Assembly (NCBI RefSeq): GCF_024166365.1
Contig: NC_064820.1
Coordinates: 143,488,001-143,552,000 of the forward strand
From: Elephas maximus indicus
Taxonomy: Eukaryota > Chordata > Mammalia > Proboscidea > Elephantidae
Direction of reading: 5' to 3'
DNA: 64,000 bases
Shown here: positions 39,956 through 52,516 of the stretch, one piece after another
Numbering within the stretch: position 1 is the first letter of the stretch
Layout of the letters: every line of letters begins with the position of its first letter
Made by a program: the position numbers and the translations under genes
Notes under the pieces: generated by a model
The model's input: only the letters and a program-made list of their open reading frames with translations
Databases searched by the model: none
Told to the model about the DNA's origin: nothing

Positions 39956-40280
39956 CTCAAGGTCATACTTTAACTCTCATGGACTTGTTCTAATTTTCTT
40001 CAGCTTCAATTTGAAATTGCATATGAGCAATTGATGGTCTGTTCGACAGCTGGCCGCTGGCTTTGTTTTGACTGATATTGAGCTTTTTCATCATCTCTTT
40101 CCACAGATGTAGTCAATTTGATTCCTGTGTATTCCATTCAACAAGGTCCATGTATATAGTCGCAGTTTATGTTGCTGAAAAAAGATATTTGCAATGAAGA
40201 AATCCTTGGACTTACAAAATTCTATCATTTGATCTCTAGCATCATTTGTACCATCAAGGCCATATTTTCCAACTATAACC

Positions 40281-40619
40281 TGAGAAGCTGGGCTATATGA
40301 AGAAAAGCATGGCGTCAGAATTGGAGGAAGGCTCATTAACAATCTGTGATATGCAGATGACACAATCTTGCTTGCTGAAAGTGAAGAGGACTTGAAGCAC
40401 TAACTGATGAAAATCAAACACTACAGCCTTCAGTATGGATTACATCTCAACATAAAGAAAACAAAAACTGGACCAATAAGGAACATCATCATAAATGGAG
40501 AAAAGATAGAAGTTGTCAAGGATTTCATTTTACTTGGACCCACAATCAACACCCACAGAAACACAGTAAAGAAATTAAACAGTGCATTATATTGGGTAAA
40601 TCTGCAAAAGGCCTCTTTA
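40281..40619 (+). mobile_element. RTE LINE, left part (interrupted by L1)
   Basis: It starts at GAGAAGCTGGGCTATATGAA in the reverse transcriptase ORF and is cut at CCTCTTTA by the L1. It continues at 60681. AAAAG(G/A)CCTCTTTA is duplicated at 40606-40619 and 60681-60694. Confidence 0.93.
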
Positions 40620-41444
40620 GAGGCAGAGCCAACAGGGTGCTACAGACAGAAGCACCACGCCATCCTTCCATAGCAAAGACCCATAAAAACTAAGTAAAAT
40701 AGACTCACATCAATCCTGGAACCCTAAGTGTCAAATGAAGTTATAAAGAACTCAACCAAATACCTAAGGATTAAGAAACTGACAGAGAACAGAGAGCAAG
40801 GAGAGATACAAGTGGAGGTTCCCTATCAGCTAACTAGGCACAGATTCACCACCTTGGACTCCTGCCGGAGATCAGCAGTCAGAGAGTATGGGAAAGCAGT
40901 TTCTCGGAGCTCCCAGCAGGAGACAGAAGACCTGGTAATCAGCGATACATGCTTTCCCACCCCTACCCTTCTTCCCCATTCTTGGCCTCTGCCACTTCAC
41001 AGCAGGCCAAGGTTGCTCAGCCAAGAGGTGCTGGCTCAGTGTTGTTTTGATTTACCCCTTCCACACTGGCTGGCCCCTTCAGTGCCATTTCTTTGTTCTT
41101 GATGTTGCTTTTTCCAGCTTCTTTTGGTTTCTTCTGTGCCTCTCACCTCCTCCATCTCCTTTCTCTAGAACACCTGGCTCAGTGAGTGATCTTTGCTTCT
41201 TCTTGACAGGCTGTGAAGTGCTTCTCAGCTAGGGAACTGCTTCCCTGGTCTGCACCACCATGCTGGTGGGATCCCTGGAGTGTTTTTTGTTTTTCTTTTT
41301 TCCTTTTTGTTTTTCTTCATTTCTCAGTTTCTCATCTTTCTCTACTTAACTTTTTTCCTGTCTCCTGAATACCTGGCACTGTGTGCCATCTCTGTCTCTT
41401 CTAGCTAAGCTGTACTGCAGGGGTTGGGAGCCACGGCTGCAATC

Positions 41445-41500
41445 TATGCATATATATATATATATATACATATATATATGTGTATATATATATATATATG
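41445..41500. repeat. TA microsatellite in L1 5'UTR
   Basis: (TA)n with short CATA and TGTG interruptions. Confidence 0.9.
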
Positions 41501-41552
41501 TCTGCTTTTTGCTTCAACTCTTGGATAGCTCTGAATATTAGAGATTGAATTC

Positions 41553-41702
41553 GGAAACTCTGGTGGCATAGTGGTTAAGTGCTATGGCTGCAAACCAAAG
41601 GGCCGGCAGTTCGAGCCCACCAGGCTCTCCTTGGAAACTCTATGAGGCAGTTCTATTCTGTCCTACAGGGTCACTATGAGTCAGAATTGACTCGATGGCA
41701 CT

Positions 41703-41733
<31 letters not shown>

Positions 41734-41734
41734 G
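41553..41734 (+). mobile_element. AfroSINE with (TA)n tail
   Basis: Full head (GGTGGCATAGTGGTTAAGTG), B box and tail (CAGAATTGACTCGATGGCAC), then (TA)13. Inserted in the L1 5'UTR/ORF1 junction region. Confidence 0.93.
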
Positions 41735-42500
41735 ACAACCTCATGGAAAAGGCAGGCAAATTCATGGAAAATACACACAAAACAATGGAAGAATTCAGGA
41801 AAATAATCCAGGAACAAAATGTAAAAATAACAACTGGAAATCATACAAAAATAACAATTAGAAATCCAAAAGATAAACAACAAGATTTCAGAAATGGACA
41901 ATATCATAGAAGCCCTGAGGAGCAAGTGTGATACAGTGGAAGACAGGATCAGTGAAATTGAAGACAAAAATTTGCATACCACTTTGTTTTAGGAAAAATC
42001 AGAAAAAAGAATGAAGAAAAATGAAGAAACCCTGAGAATCATGTGGGATATAGTCAAAAGCCAAACTTTGTGAGTGATTGGAGCTCCAGAACAAGGGGAA
42101 AAAATAGAAAGCACAGAGAAGATCATTGAAGAATTGCTGACAGAAAACTTCCCTAATATGAAAGATGAAAAGCTGACCATCCAAGAAGCTCAATGAACCC
42201 CATATAGGATAGACCCCAAAAGAAAATCACCAAGGCATATCATAATCACACTTGCTAAAACCAAAGATATAACCTGACGGCAACTCAAGAAAAACAAAAA
42301 GTTACATACAGAGGGGAAATAAGACTAAACTCTGATTATTCAGCAGAAACCATGCAGGCAAGGAGCAATGGGATGACATATATAAAACCTTGAAAGAAAA
42401 AATTGCCAACCGAGAATAATATATCCTGCAAAACTCTTGTTTAAATATGATGGTGAAATCAGGTAATTCCAGATAAGCAGAAATTAAGGGAATATGCAAA
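41735..42500 (+). pseudogene. L1 ORF1 remnant
   Basis: The N-terminal coiled-coil-like part is seen as MEKAGKFMENTHKTMEEFRK. Later pieces encode, in shifted frames, the RNA-binding region and C-terminal domain (blocks reading GAPEQGEKIESTEKIIEELL-like at about 42080-42140). Several stops make it non-functional. ORF1 protein is the RNA-binding chaperone needed for L1 movement. Confidence 0.7.
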
Positions 42501-43735
42501 AACCAAACTAAGTTTATAAGAATTATTAAAGGGAGTCCTTCAGTTTGAGCACAAACAACACCAGAAGACAGCCTGAATCTAGGATGCAAGACTGCACCAG
42601 CCAGATACCAACCTAGGAAATGAACTCTCAAGGACTATTCAAAACCAAAAGGTTTACAACGGGGAACCAGAGAGGTTAATCTGTAAATGACAATGTCAGA
42701 GCAATAAAAGAAGGAATAAATGGTGTAGGTATAGAACTTTCTAATGGAGAGGAAGGCAAGGCAATATCAAGTAATAATAGACTGGTTCAAACGTGGGAAG
42801 ATACAGGTAAATTTCAAGGTAACCACAGAGAAAGTTAAACCCACTCATCAAAATAAAGAAAAACATACAGTCTCAGTAAAAAACAAAAGGAAAAAAAACT
42901 CACAAAACAAAAGGAAAAAAATTCACAAACAAAAGGAATTCAACACAGGAGAGTAAGAGGAACAAAGAACACGTCAACACCACACACACACAAAAAGGCA
43001 CTACAAAATGACAGCAATATACTTATGCCTATCAATAATTACACTGAATGTAAATGGCCTAAATGCACCCATAAAGAGGCAGAGAGTGACAGAATGGACA
43101 AAAAAAAAAAAACAGGATCCACCAATATGCTGTCTACAAGAGACACACATTAGCAACACAGATGTAAATTTACTAAAAATCAAAAGATGGAAAAAATATC
43201 AAGCAAACAGCTACCAAAAAAGAGCAGGAGTGACAATACTAATCTCAGATAAAATAGACTTTAAAACAAAATCCACCATAAAGGACAAAGAAGGGCAATA
43301 TATGATGATTAAAAGGACAATCCATCATGAAGACATAACCATAATAAATATTTACACACTCAATGACAGGGCTCCAAAATACATAAAACAAACTCTAACC
43401 AGCACTGAAAAGAGAAATTGACAGTTCCACAATAATAGTAGGAGTCTTCAATGCACCACTCTCAATAAAGGACAGAACATCTACAAGGAAACTAATGAAG
43501 ATAAAGAAGATCTAAAGGCCACAATCAGCCAACTTGAACTCATAGACAAATTTAGAACACTCCAACCAACAGCTACAAAATACACATTCTTTTCCAACAC
43601 ACATGGAACACTCTCCAGAATAGACCACATCTTAGTCCACAAAGCAACCCTCAACAAAATCCAAAACACTGAGATAATACAAAGTATCTTCTCTGATCAC
43701 AATGCCATCAAAGTAGAAATTAACAACAGGAAGAG

Positions 43736-44026
43736 TGTGATGGTTAAGATTGTGTGTGAACTTGGCTGGGCTGTGATTCTCAGTGTTTATATGTGCTCAC
43801 CCCCATGATGGGATCATTTATGAGTAGCCAATCAGTTGAAAGGGAGTTTCCTTGAGTGTGTAGCCTGCTTCCAAATTTAACTTGACTTTCTGGCTTTTGC
43901 CCTCTGTGAATCCTGAAGCTGCCTCTTTTTCAACTGACCTCCAGTTCTTGGGACTTGAGCTACCTGCTTACCTGTCAATCTTGGGTTCACCAGCCCCTAC
44001 ACCTAAGTGAATCTGGAGAAGCCTTG
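43736..44026 (+). mobile_element. ERVL 5' LTR, 3'-truncated
   Basis: It corresponds to the first two thirds of the LTR. It ends within TGAATCTGGAGAAGCC and lacks the AACCCAGCCTAAGACA end. Confidence 0.85.
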
Positions 44027-44039
44027 TGGTTTCGTCTGC

Positions 44040-45290
44040 CGATCAGTTGCTTATGATCAGTTGACTGAAGTAGAGAAAACTCGTGCCCAGTTTACAGATA
44101 GTTCTGTGCAATATGCAGGCACCAGTTGAAATTAGACAGCGGCAGCACTACAGCCCCTTTCTGGGACCTCCCTGAAGGACAGTACTGAAGCGAAATCCTC
44201 TCAATGGGTATAACTTCGAGCAGTGCACCTGACTTTTCACTTTGGTTGGAAGGAGAAATGGCCAGATGTGTGGTTGCACACTGATTCATGGGCTGTGGCC
44301 AATGGTTTGGCTGGATGGACAGGGACTTGGAAGGAACAGGATTGGAAAACTAGAGACAAAGATTTATGGGGAAGAGATATGTGGATAGACCTCTCTGAAT
44401 GGGCCAAAGAAGTGAAGTTATTTGTGTCTCATTTGAATGCTCACCACAGGGTGACCTCAGCAGAGGATGATTTTAACAATCAAGTGGATAGGATGAGGCG
44501 TTCTGTGGAAACCAGTCATCCTCTTTCCCCAGCTACTCCTGTCATTGCTCAATGGGCTTATGAACAAAGTGGCCATGGTGGCAGGGATGAAGGTTATGCA
44601 TGGGCTCAGCAACATGGACTTCCACTCACCAAGGCTGACTTGACTACAGCCACTGTTGGGTGCCCAATCTTCCAGCAGCAGAGACCAACACTGAGTCCCC
44701 GATATGGCAATATCCCTCGAGGTTATCAGCGAGCAACCTGGTGTCAGGTTGATTACACTGGACCACTTCCATCATGGAAAGGGCAGCATTTTGTCCCTAC
44801 TGGAATAGACACTTAATCTGGATATGGATTTGCCTTCCCTGCATGCAATGCTTCTGCCAAAGCTACCCTCTGTGGACTTAATACAACGTCTTATCCACCA
44901 TCATGGTATCCCACACAGCATTGCCTCTGATCAAGGGACTTACTTCACAGAAGTGAAGTGTGGTAGTGGGCCCATGCTCCTGGGATTCACTGGTCTTACC
45001 ATATTCCCATCATCCTGAAGCAGCTGGCTTGACAGAATGATGGAATGCCCTACTAGAGGCACATTTATGGTGCCAGCTAGGTGGCAATACCTCCCAGGGT
45101 CGGGACAATGTTCTCCAGTAGGTTGTATATGCTCTAATCCAATATCCAGTATACGGTGCTCTTTCTCCCGTAGCCAGAATTCATGGGTTCAGGAATCAAG
45201 GGGTGGAAATGAGATTGGCACCACTCACTATTACCCTTAGTGACCCACTCGCAAGATTTTTGCTTCCTGTCTTGTGATCTTATGCTCTGT
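44040..45290 (+). pseudogene. ERVL RNase H and integrase remnant (second copy)
   Basis: A 197-codon stretch (44223-44816) carries RNase H (DSWAVANGLAGWTGTWKEQD) and the integrase start (QVDYTGPLPSWKGQ), then stops. Integrase core sequence continues in other frames to about 45290, where the antisense L1 is inserted. It is better preserved than the copy at 31 kb over this part. It lacks an intact integrase core. Confidence 0.82.
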
Positions 45291-46310
45291 GCGTTTAGAG
45301 GCTTTATTTTTTTTAATTTTTATTATGCTTTAAGTGAAAGTTTACAAATCAAGACAGTCTTTCACGTATAAACTTATACACACCTTACTACATACTCCCA
45401 CTTACTCTCCCCCTAATGAGTCAGCCTGCTCCCTCCTTCCAGTCTCTCCTTTCATGACCGTTTTGCCAGTTTCTAACCCCCTCTACCCTCCCATCTCCCC
45501 TCCAGACAGAAGATGCCAACATAGACTCAAGTGTCCACCTGATCCAAGAAGCTCACTCCTCATCAGCATTTCTCTCCAACCCATTGTCCAGTCCAAGCCA
45601 CGTCTGCTGAATTGGCTTTGGAAATTGTTCCTGTCCTTGGCCAACATAAGGTTGGGGACCATGACCACCAGGATTCTTCTAGTCTTAGATCATTAAGTCT
45701 GGTCTTTTTATGAGAATTTGGGATCTGCAATCCACTGTTCTCCTGCTCTCTCAGGGGTCCTCTGTTGTGTTCCCTGTTAGGGCAGTCATCGGTTGTGATC
45801 AGGCACCATCTAGTTCTTCTGTTCTCAGGATGATGTAGTCTTTAGTTCACGTGGCCCTTTCTGTCTCTTGGGCTCATAATTACCTTGTGACCTTGGTGTT
45901 CTTCATTCTCCTTTGATCCAGGAGGGTTGAGACCAATTGATGCATCTTAGATGGCCGCTTGTTAGCATGTAAGACCCCAGACTCCACTCTTCAAAGTGTG
46001 ATGCAGAATGTTTTCTTAATAGAGTTTATTTTGCCAATTGACTTAGATGTCCCTGAAGCCATAGTCCCCAAACCCCCACCCTTGTTCCGCTGACCTTCGA
46101 AGTATTAAGTTTATTCAGGAAACTTCTTTGCTTTTGGTCCAGTCTAGTTGTGCTGACCTTCCCTGTATTGAGTGTTGTCCTTCCCTTCACTTAAAGTAGT
46201 TCTTATCTACTATCTAATCAGTAAATAACCCTCTCCCACCCACCCTCCCTCCCCCATCTGGTAACCACAAAAGAATGTGTTCTTCTCAGTTTAAACTATT
46301 TCTCAAGATC

Positions 46311-49300
46311 TTATAGTAGTGGTCTTATACAATATTTGTCCTTTTGCATCTGGCTAATTTCACTCAGCATAATGCCTTCCGAGTTCCTCCATGTTATGAA
46401 ATGTTTCATGGATTCCTGACTGTCCTTTATTGATGCATAGTATTCCATTGTGTGAATATACCATAATTTATTTATCCATTCATCCATTGATGGGCATCTT
46501 GGTTGCTTCCATCTTTTTGCTATTGTAAACAGTGCTGCAATAAACATGGGTGTGCATATATCTGTTCGTATAATAAAGGCTCTTATTTCTCTAGGATATA
46601 TTCCGAGGAGTGGGATTTCCGGGTCGTATGGTAGTTCTATTTCTAGCTTTTTAAGGAAAGGCCAGATCGATTTCCAAAGTGTTTGTACCATTTTACATTC
46701 CCACCAGCAGTGTATAAGAGTTCCAATCTCTCCGCAGCCTCTCCAACATTTATTATTTTGTGTTTTTTGGATTAATGCCAACCGTGTTGGAGTGAGATGG
46801 AATCTCATCGTAGTTTTAATTTGCACTTCTCTAATGGCTAATGATCAAGAGCATTTCCTCCTGTATCTGTTAGCTGCCTGAATATCTTCTTTAGTGAAGT
46901 GTGTGTTCATATCCTTTCCCCAATTTTTAATTGGGTTGTTTTTTGGTGGTTCAGTTTTAACAGAATCATATAGATTTTAGAGATCAGGCACTGATCAGAG
47001 ATGTCATAGCTGAAAATTTTTTCCCAGTCTGTAGGTGGTCTTTTTACTCTTTTGGTGAAGTCTTTAGATGAGCATAGGTGTTTGATTTTTAGGAGCTCCC
47101 AGTTATCTGGTTTCTCTTCCTCATTTTTAGTAATGTTTTGTACTCTGTTTATGCCTTGTATTAGGGCTTCTAACGTTGTCCCTATTTTTTCTTTCATGGT
47201 CTTTATCATTTTAGTCTTTATGTTTAGGTCTTTGATCCATTTGGACTTAGTTTTTGTGCATGGTGTGAGGTATGGGTCCTGTTTCATTTTTTTGCAGGTG
47301 GGTATCCAGTTATGCCAGCACCATTTGTTAAAAAGACTATCTTTTCCCCAATTAACTGACACTGGGCCTTTGTCAAATATCAGCTGCTCATACGTGGATG
47401 GGTTTATATCTGGGCTCTCAATTTTGTTCCATTGGTCTATGTGCCTGTTGGTGTACCAGTACCAGGCTGTTTTGACTACTGTGGCTGTATAATATGCTCT
47501 AAAATCAGGTACAGTGAGGCCTCCAACTTTGTTCTTATTCAGTAATGCTTTACTTATCTGGGGCTTCTTTTCCTTCCATATGAAGTTGGTGATTTGTTTC
47601 TCCATCACATTAAAAAATGTCGTTGGAATTTCGACCAGAAGTGCATTGTGTATGTAGATGGCTTTTGGTAGAATAGACATTTTTAGTATGTTAAGTGTTC
47701 CTATCCATGAGCAAGGTATGTTTTTCCACTTATATAGGTCCCTTTTAGTTTCTTGCAGTAGCACTTTGTAGTTTTCCTTGTATAGGTCTCTTACATCTTT
47801 GGTAAGATTTATTCCTAAGTATTTTATCTTCTTGGGGGCTACTGTGAATGGTCTTGATTTGGTGATTTCCTCTTCGATGTTCTTTTTGTTGACGTAGAGG
47901 AATCCAAGTGATTTTTGTATGCTTATCTTGTAATCTGAAACTCTGCCGAGCTCTTCTATTAGTTTCAGTAATTTTCTGGAGGATTCCTTAGGGTTTTCTG
48001 TGTATAAGATCATGTCATCTGCAAATAGAGATAATTTTACTTCTTCCTTGCCTATCTGGATGCCCTTTATTTCTTTGTCTAGCCTAATTGCTCTGTCTAG
48101 GACCTTCAGAACAATGTTGAATACAAGCAGTGATAAAGGGCATCCTTGTCTGGTTCCCGTTTTCAAGGGAAATGCTTTCAGGCTCTCTCCATTTAGGATG
48201 ATGTTTGCTGTTGGCTTTGTATAAATGCCCTTTATTATGTTGAGGAATTTTCCTTCTATTCCTACTTTGCTGAGAGTTTTTATCATGAATGAGTGTTGGA
48301 CTTTGTCAAATGCCTTTTCTGCATTAATTGATAAGATCATGTGGTTTTTGTCTTTTGTTTTATTTATATGGTGTTTTTTTTTTTTTTTACATTAATTGTT
48401 TTCTAATATTGAACCAACCTTGCACACCTGGTATAAATCCCACTTGGTCGTGGTGGATTATTTTTTTGATATGTTGTTGAATTCTATTGGCTAGAATTTT
48501 GTTGAGGATTTTTGCATCTAAGTTCATGAGGGATATAGGTCTGTAATTTTCTGTTGTTTTTTGTGTGTGTTTGTGTGTGTGTGTGGTGTCTTTACCTGGT
48601 TTTGGTATCAGGGCTTCATAGAATGAGTTAGGTAGTATTCCATCCTTTTCTATGCTTTGACATACCTTTAGTAGTAGTGGTGTTAACTCTTCTCTGGAAG
48701 TTTGGTAGAACTCTGCAGTGGAGCTGTCCGGGCCAGGGCTTTTTTGTTGTTGTTGTTGGGAGTTTTTTGATTACCTTTTCAATCTCTTTTTTCGTTATGG
48801 GTCTATTTAGTTGTTCTACTTCTGATTGTGTTAGTTTAGGTAGGTAGTGTGTTTCTAGGAATTCATCCATTTCTTCTAGGTTTGCAAATTTGTTAGAGTA
48901 CAATTTTTCATAGTAATCTGTTATGATTCTTTTAATTTCAGTTGGGTCTGTTGTGATATGGCCCATCTCATTTCTTATTCAGGTTTTTTTTTGTTTCCTT
49001 TCCTGTATTTCTTTGGTCAGTCTGGCCAATGGTTTATCAATTTTGTTAATTTTTTCAAAGAACCAGCTTTTGGCTTTGTTAATTTTTTCAATTGTTTTTC
49101 TGTTCTTTAATTCATTTAATTCTGCTCTATTTTTTTTTTTTCACAATTATGGAGTTTATTAGGGAAATAACAGTTACAATTCAGGCACAGGAACACTCAA
49201 GGATGCAGCTCTTCCATCAGGACAGCCTCTTCCCAGCTGTGGAACACTGACATTTTCTAAGAGTGCTCTCTCTCTCTCTCTTTTTTTTTTTTTAATAATT

Positions 49301-51036
49301 TTTATTGTGCTTTAAGTGAAAGTTTACAAATCAAGTCAGTCTGTCACTTATAAGCTTATATACACCTTACTTCATACTCCCACTTACTCTTCTCCTAATG
49401 AGTCAGCCCACTCCCTCCTTCCAGTCTCTCCTTTCATGACGATTTTGCCAGTTTCTAACCCCCTCTACCCTCCCATCTCCCCTCCAGACAGGAGATGCCA
49501 ACATACACTCAAGTGTCCACCTGATACAAGTAGGTCACTCTTCATCAGCATCTCTCTCCAACCCATTGTCCTGTCCCTTTCCATGTCTGATGAGTTGTCT
49601 TCGGGAATGGTTCCTGTCCTGGGCCAACAGAAGGTTTGGGGACCGTGACCACCGGGATTCTTCTAGTCTCAGTCAGACCATTAAATCTGGTCTTTTTACG
49701 AGAATTTGGGGTCTGCATCCCACTGTTCTCCTGCTCCCTCAGGGGTTCTCTGTTGTGCTCCCTGTCAGGGCAGTCCTTGGTTGTGGCCAGGAACCATCTA
49801 GTTCTTCTGGTCTCAGGATGATGTAAGTCTCTGATTCATGTGGCCCTTTCTGTCTCTTGGGCTCGTAGTTATCATGTGACCTTAGTGTTCTTCATTCTCC
49901 TTTGATCCAGGTAGGTTGAGACCAATTGATGCATCTTAGACGGCCACTTGTTAGCATTTAAGACCCCAGATGCCACACTTCAAAGTGGGATGCAGTAACT
50001 CTGCTCCAATTTTTATTATTTGTTTTCTTCTGGTGCCTTGTGGATTCTTCTGTTTCTTGCTTTCTATTTGTTCAAGTTGTAGGGACAGTTCTCTGATTTT
50101 GGCTTTTTCTTCTTTACGTATGTGTGCGTTTGTCGATATAAATTGACGTCTGAGCACTGCTTTTGCTGTGTCCCAGAGGTTTTGATAGGAAGTGTTTTCA
50201 TTCTCACTGCATTCTATGAATTTCTTTATTCCCTCCTTAATGTCTTCTATAACCCAGTCTTTTTTGAGCAGGGTATGGTTCAATTTCCAAGTATTTGATC
50301 TCTTTTTCCAGATTTTTCTGTTATTGATTTCTACTTTTATGGCCTTATGGTCTGAGAAGATGGTTTGTAATATTTTGATGTTTTAGATTCTGCAAAAGTT
50401 TGTTTTATGACCTAGTATGTGATCTATTCTAGAGAATGTTCCATGTGCACTAGAAAAAAAAGTATACTTTGCAGCCATTGGGTTGAGTGTTCTGTCTATG
50501 TCTATGAGGTCAAATTGGTCGATTATAGCAATTAGATCTTCCGTGTCTCTATTGAGCTTCTTACTGGAAGTCCTATCCTTCTTCGAAAGTGGTGTGTTGA
50601 AGTCTCCTACTATAATTGTGGAGGTGTCTATCTCACTTTTCAATTCTGTTAAAGTTTGTTTTATGTATCTTGTAGCCCTGTCATTGGGTGCATAAATATT
50701 TAATATGTTCATATCTTCCTGGTAAATTGTCCCTTTAATCATTATGTAGTGTCCTTCTTTATCCTTTGTGGTGGATTTAACTTTGAAGTCTATTTTGTCA
50801 GAAATTAATATTGCCACTCCTGCTCTATTTTGATTGTTGTTTGCTTGATATATTTTTTTCCATCCTTTGAGTTTTAGTTTGTTTGTGTCTCTAAGTCTAA
50901 GGTGTGTCTCTTGTAGGCAGCATGTAGGCGGATCGTGTTTTTTTATCCAGTCTGAGACTCTCTGTCTCTTTATTGGTGCATTTAGTCCATTTACATTCAG
51001 TGTAATTATAGATAAGTACGAGTTTAGTGCCGTCAT
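46311..51036 (-). pseudogene. L1 ORF2 of the antisense L1 (endonuclease, reverse transcriptase, Cys-rich)
   Basis: ORF2 starts MTALNSYLSIITLNVNGLNA. Endonuclease blocks CCLQETHL, NIYAPNDRATR, GDFNTPLSK and FSRIDHILGHK are present, so the catalytic positions appear kept. A stop occurs near 50383. The frame is split at 49999 by a nested L1 3' end. The reverse transcriptase (477 codons open, 48340-46907) has RQGCPLS and the intact catalytic motif FADDMILY. The C-terminal Cys block reads [18 protein letters not shown]. The ORF2 protein nicks DNA and copies L1 RNA in the nucleus; this copy is inactive because of stops and the insertion. Confidence 0.9.
49128..49999 (-). mobile_element. Nested 5'-truncated L1 with a 3'-transduced segment
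   Basis: Read on the minus strand: L1 3'UTR (49999-49294), L1 poly(A) (49293-49282), GA repeat, about 125 bp of non-L1 sequence (to 49142), then a second poly(A) (T run 49131-49141). An AATAAA signal lies about 14 nt before the second poly(A) (TTTATT at 49155-49160). TCTGCTC is duplicated at 49121-49127 and 50000-50006. Confidence 0.85.
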
Positions 51037-51259
51037 TTTGATGCCTTTTGTGAGTGTGTTGTTGACAATTTCATTTTTCCACTTACTTTTTTGTGCTGAG
51101 AAGTTTTTCTTTGTAAATTGTGTGTTCCCCATTTTCATCACAGTTGAATTTATTTTTGCTGAGTTGTTATGTTTTTCTTGGTTTTTATTTTGAAGTACGG
51201 ATTTGTTAGATCTCTTTGTGGTTACCTTAATATTTACCCATATTTTTCTAAGTAAAAAC

Positions 51260-52516
51260 CTAACTTGTATCGTCCCGTATCACCTTGTTTTCCTCTCCAT
51301 ATGGAAGATCCATGCCTTCTGTATTTAGTCCCTCTTTTTGATTATTGTAATCTTTTACATAATGACTTCGATGATTCCCTGTTTTGAGCATTTTCTTCTT
51401 TTGTAAATTAATCTTATTTTGTTTTTCTGATTTCCCTATTTGAGTTGATATCAGGATGTTCTCTTCTGTGACCTTGTGTTGTGTTGGTATCTGATTTTCT
51501 GACCAAAGAATTTCCTTTAGTAATTCTTGTAGCTTTGGTTTCGTTTTTAGAAATTCTCTAAGCTTGTGTTTATCTGTAAGTGTTTTAATTTCACCTTCAT
51601 ATTTGAGAGAGAGTTTTGCTGGATACATGATTCTTGGCTGGCAGTTTTTCTCCTTCAGTGTTCTATATATGTCATCCCATTGCCTTCTTGCCTGCACGGT
51701 TTCTGCCAAGTAGTCTGAACTTATTCTTATTGATTCTCCTTTGTAGGTGACTTTTCTTTTATCCCTGGCTGCTTTTAAAATTTCCTCTTTAACTTTGGTT
51801 TTGGCAAGTTTGATGATAATATACCTTGGTGATTTTCTTTTTGGATCAATCTTGTATGGGGTTCAATGAGCATCTTGGATAGATATCCCTTCATCTCTCA
51901 TGATGCCAGGGAAGTTTTCTGCCAACAGATCTTCAATTATTCTCTCTGTATTTTCTGTTTTCCCTCCCTGTCTTGGAACTCCAGTCACATGCAAGTTATT
52001 CTTCTTGATAAAGTCCCACATGATTCTTGGGGTTTCTTCATTTTTTTAAATTCTTTTATATGCTTTTTCTTCAACCATATTGGTGTCAATTGCCTTATCC
52101 TCCAGCTCCCCACTCTGCATTGCAATTCCTCTATTCTGATCCTCTGACTTCCTATTGAGTTGTCTAATTCTGTAATTTTACTGTTAATCTTTTGGATTTC
52201 TGAATGCTGTCTCTCTATGGATTCTTGCAGCTTCTTAATTTTTCCACTATGTTCTTGAATAATCTTTTTGATTTCTTCAGCTGCTTTATCAGTGTGTTCC
52301 TTGGCTTTTTTCTCTTGATTGTCTTATTTCATTTCTGAGGTCATTCCTGATGTCTTGAAGCATTCTGTATATTAGTTTTTTATATTCTGCATCTGGCAAT
52401 TCCAGGATGGTATCTTCATTTGGGAAAGAATTTGATTCTTTAATATGGGGACTTGTAGAAGCAATCATGGTCTGCTTCTTTATGTGATTTGATATTGACT
52501 GCTGTCTCCTAGCCAT
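51260..52516 (-). pseudogene. L1 ORF1 of the antisense L1, frame-broken
   Basis: It starts MARRQQSISNHIKKQTMIAS (52516), with a first break at about 52289. The C-terminal 149 codons (51709-51260) include QARRQWDDIYRTLKEKNCQP and KLSLKYEGEIKTLTDKHKLR, the typical ORF1 C-terminal domain. The middle (coiled coil, RRM) is present only in shifted frames. About 420 codons in total, as expected for L1 ORF1. Confidence 0.82.

Larger units (their letters stand above)
36681..40280 (-). mobile_element. RTE LINE, split by two ERVL LTRs and a plus-strand RTE piece
   Basis: The 3' end, with (GTT)7, is at 36681. RTE sequence continues to 37944, then 38427-38752, 39320-39344 and 39956-40280 around inserted elements. 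Antisense frames include reverse transcriptase blocks (TYFIDYAKAFDCVDHNKLW at about 37720-37780) and, at the right end, endonuclease C-terminal sequence. It stops at 40280, where a plus-strand RTE begins. Confidence 0.88.

Noticed and set aside
41709..41734. Alternating TA tract as a functional element
   Set aside because: It is an ordinary microsatellite grown from a SINE tail.
45334..45696. 120-codon plus-strand frame, and the similar one at 49316-49648
   Set aside because: Both are the antisense of L1 3'UTR sequence. Their similarity comes from two copies of the same UTR.
46907..48340. 477-codon open frame as an active gene
   Set aside because: It is the reverse transcriptase part of L1 ORF2. 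Stops and an insertion upstream break the full ORF, so it is not an independent or active gene.
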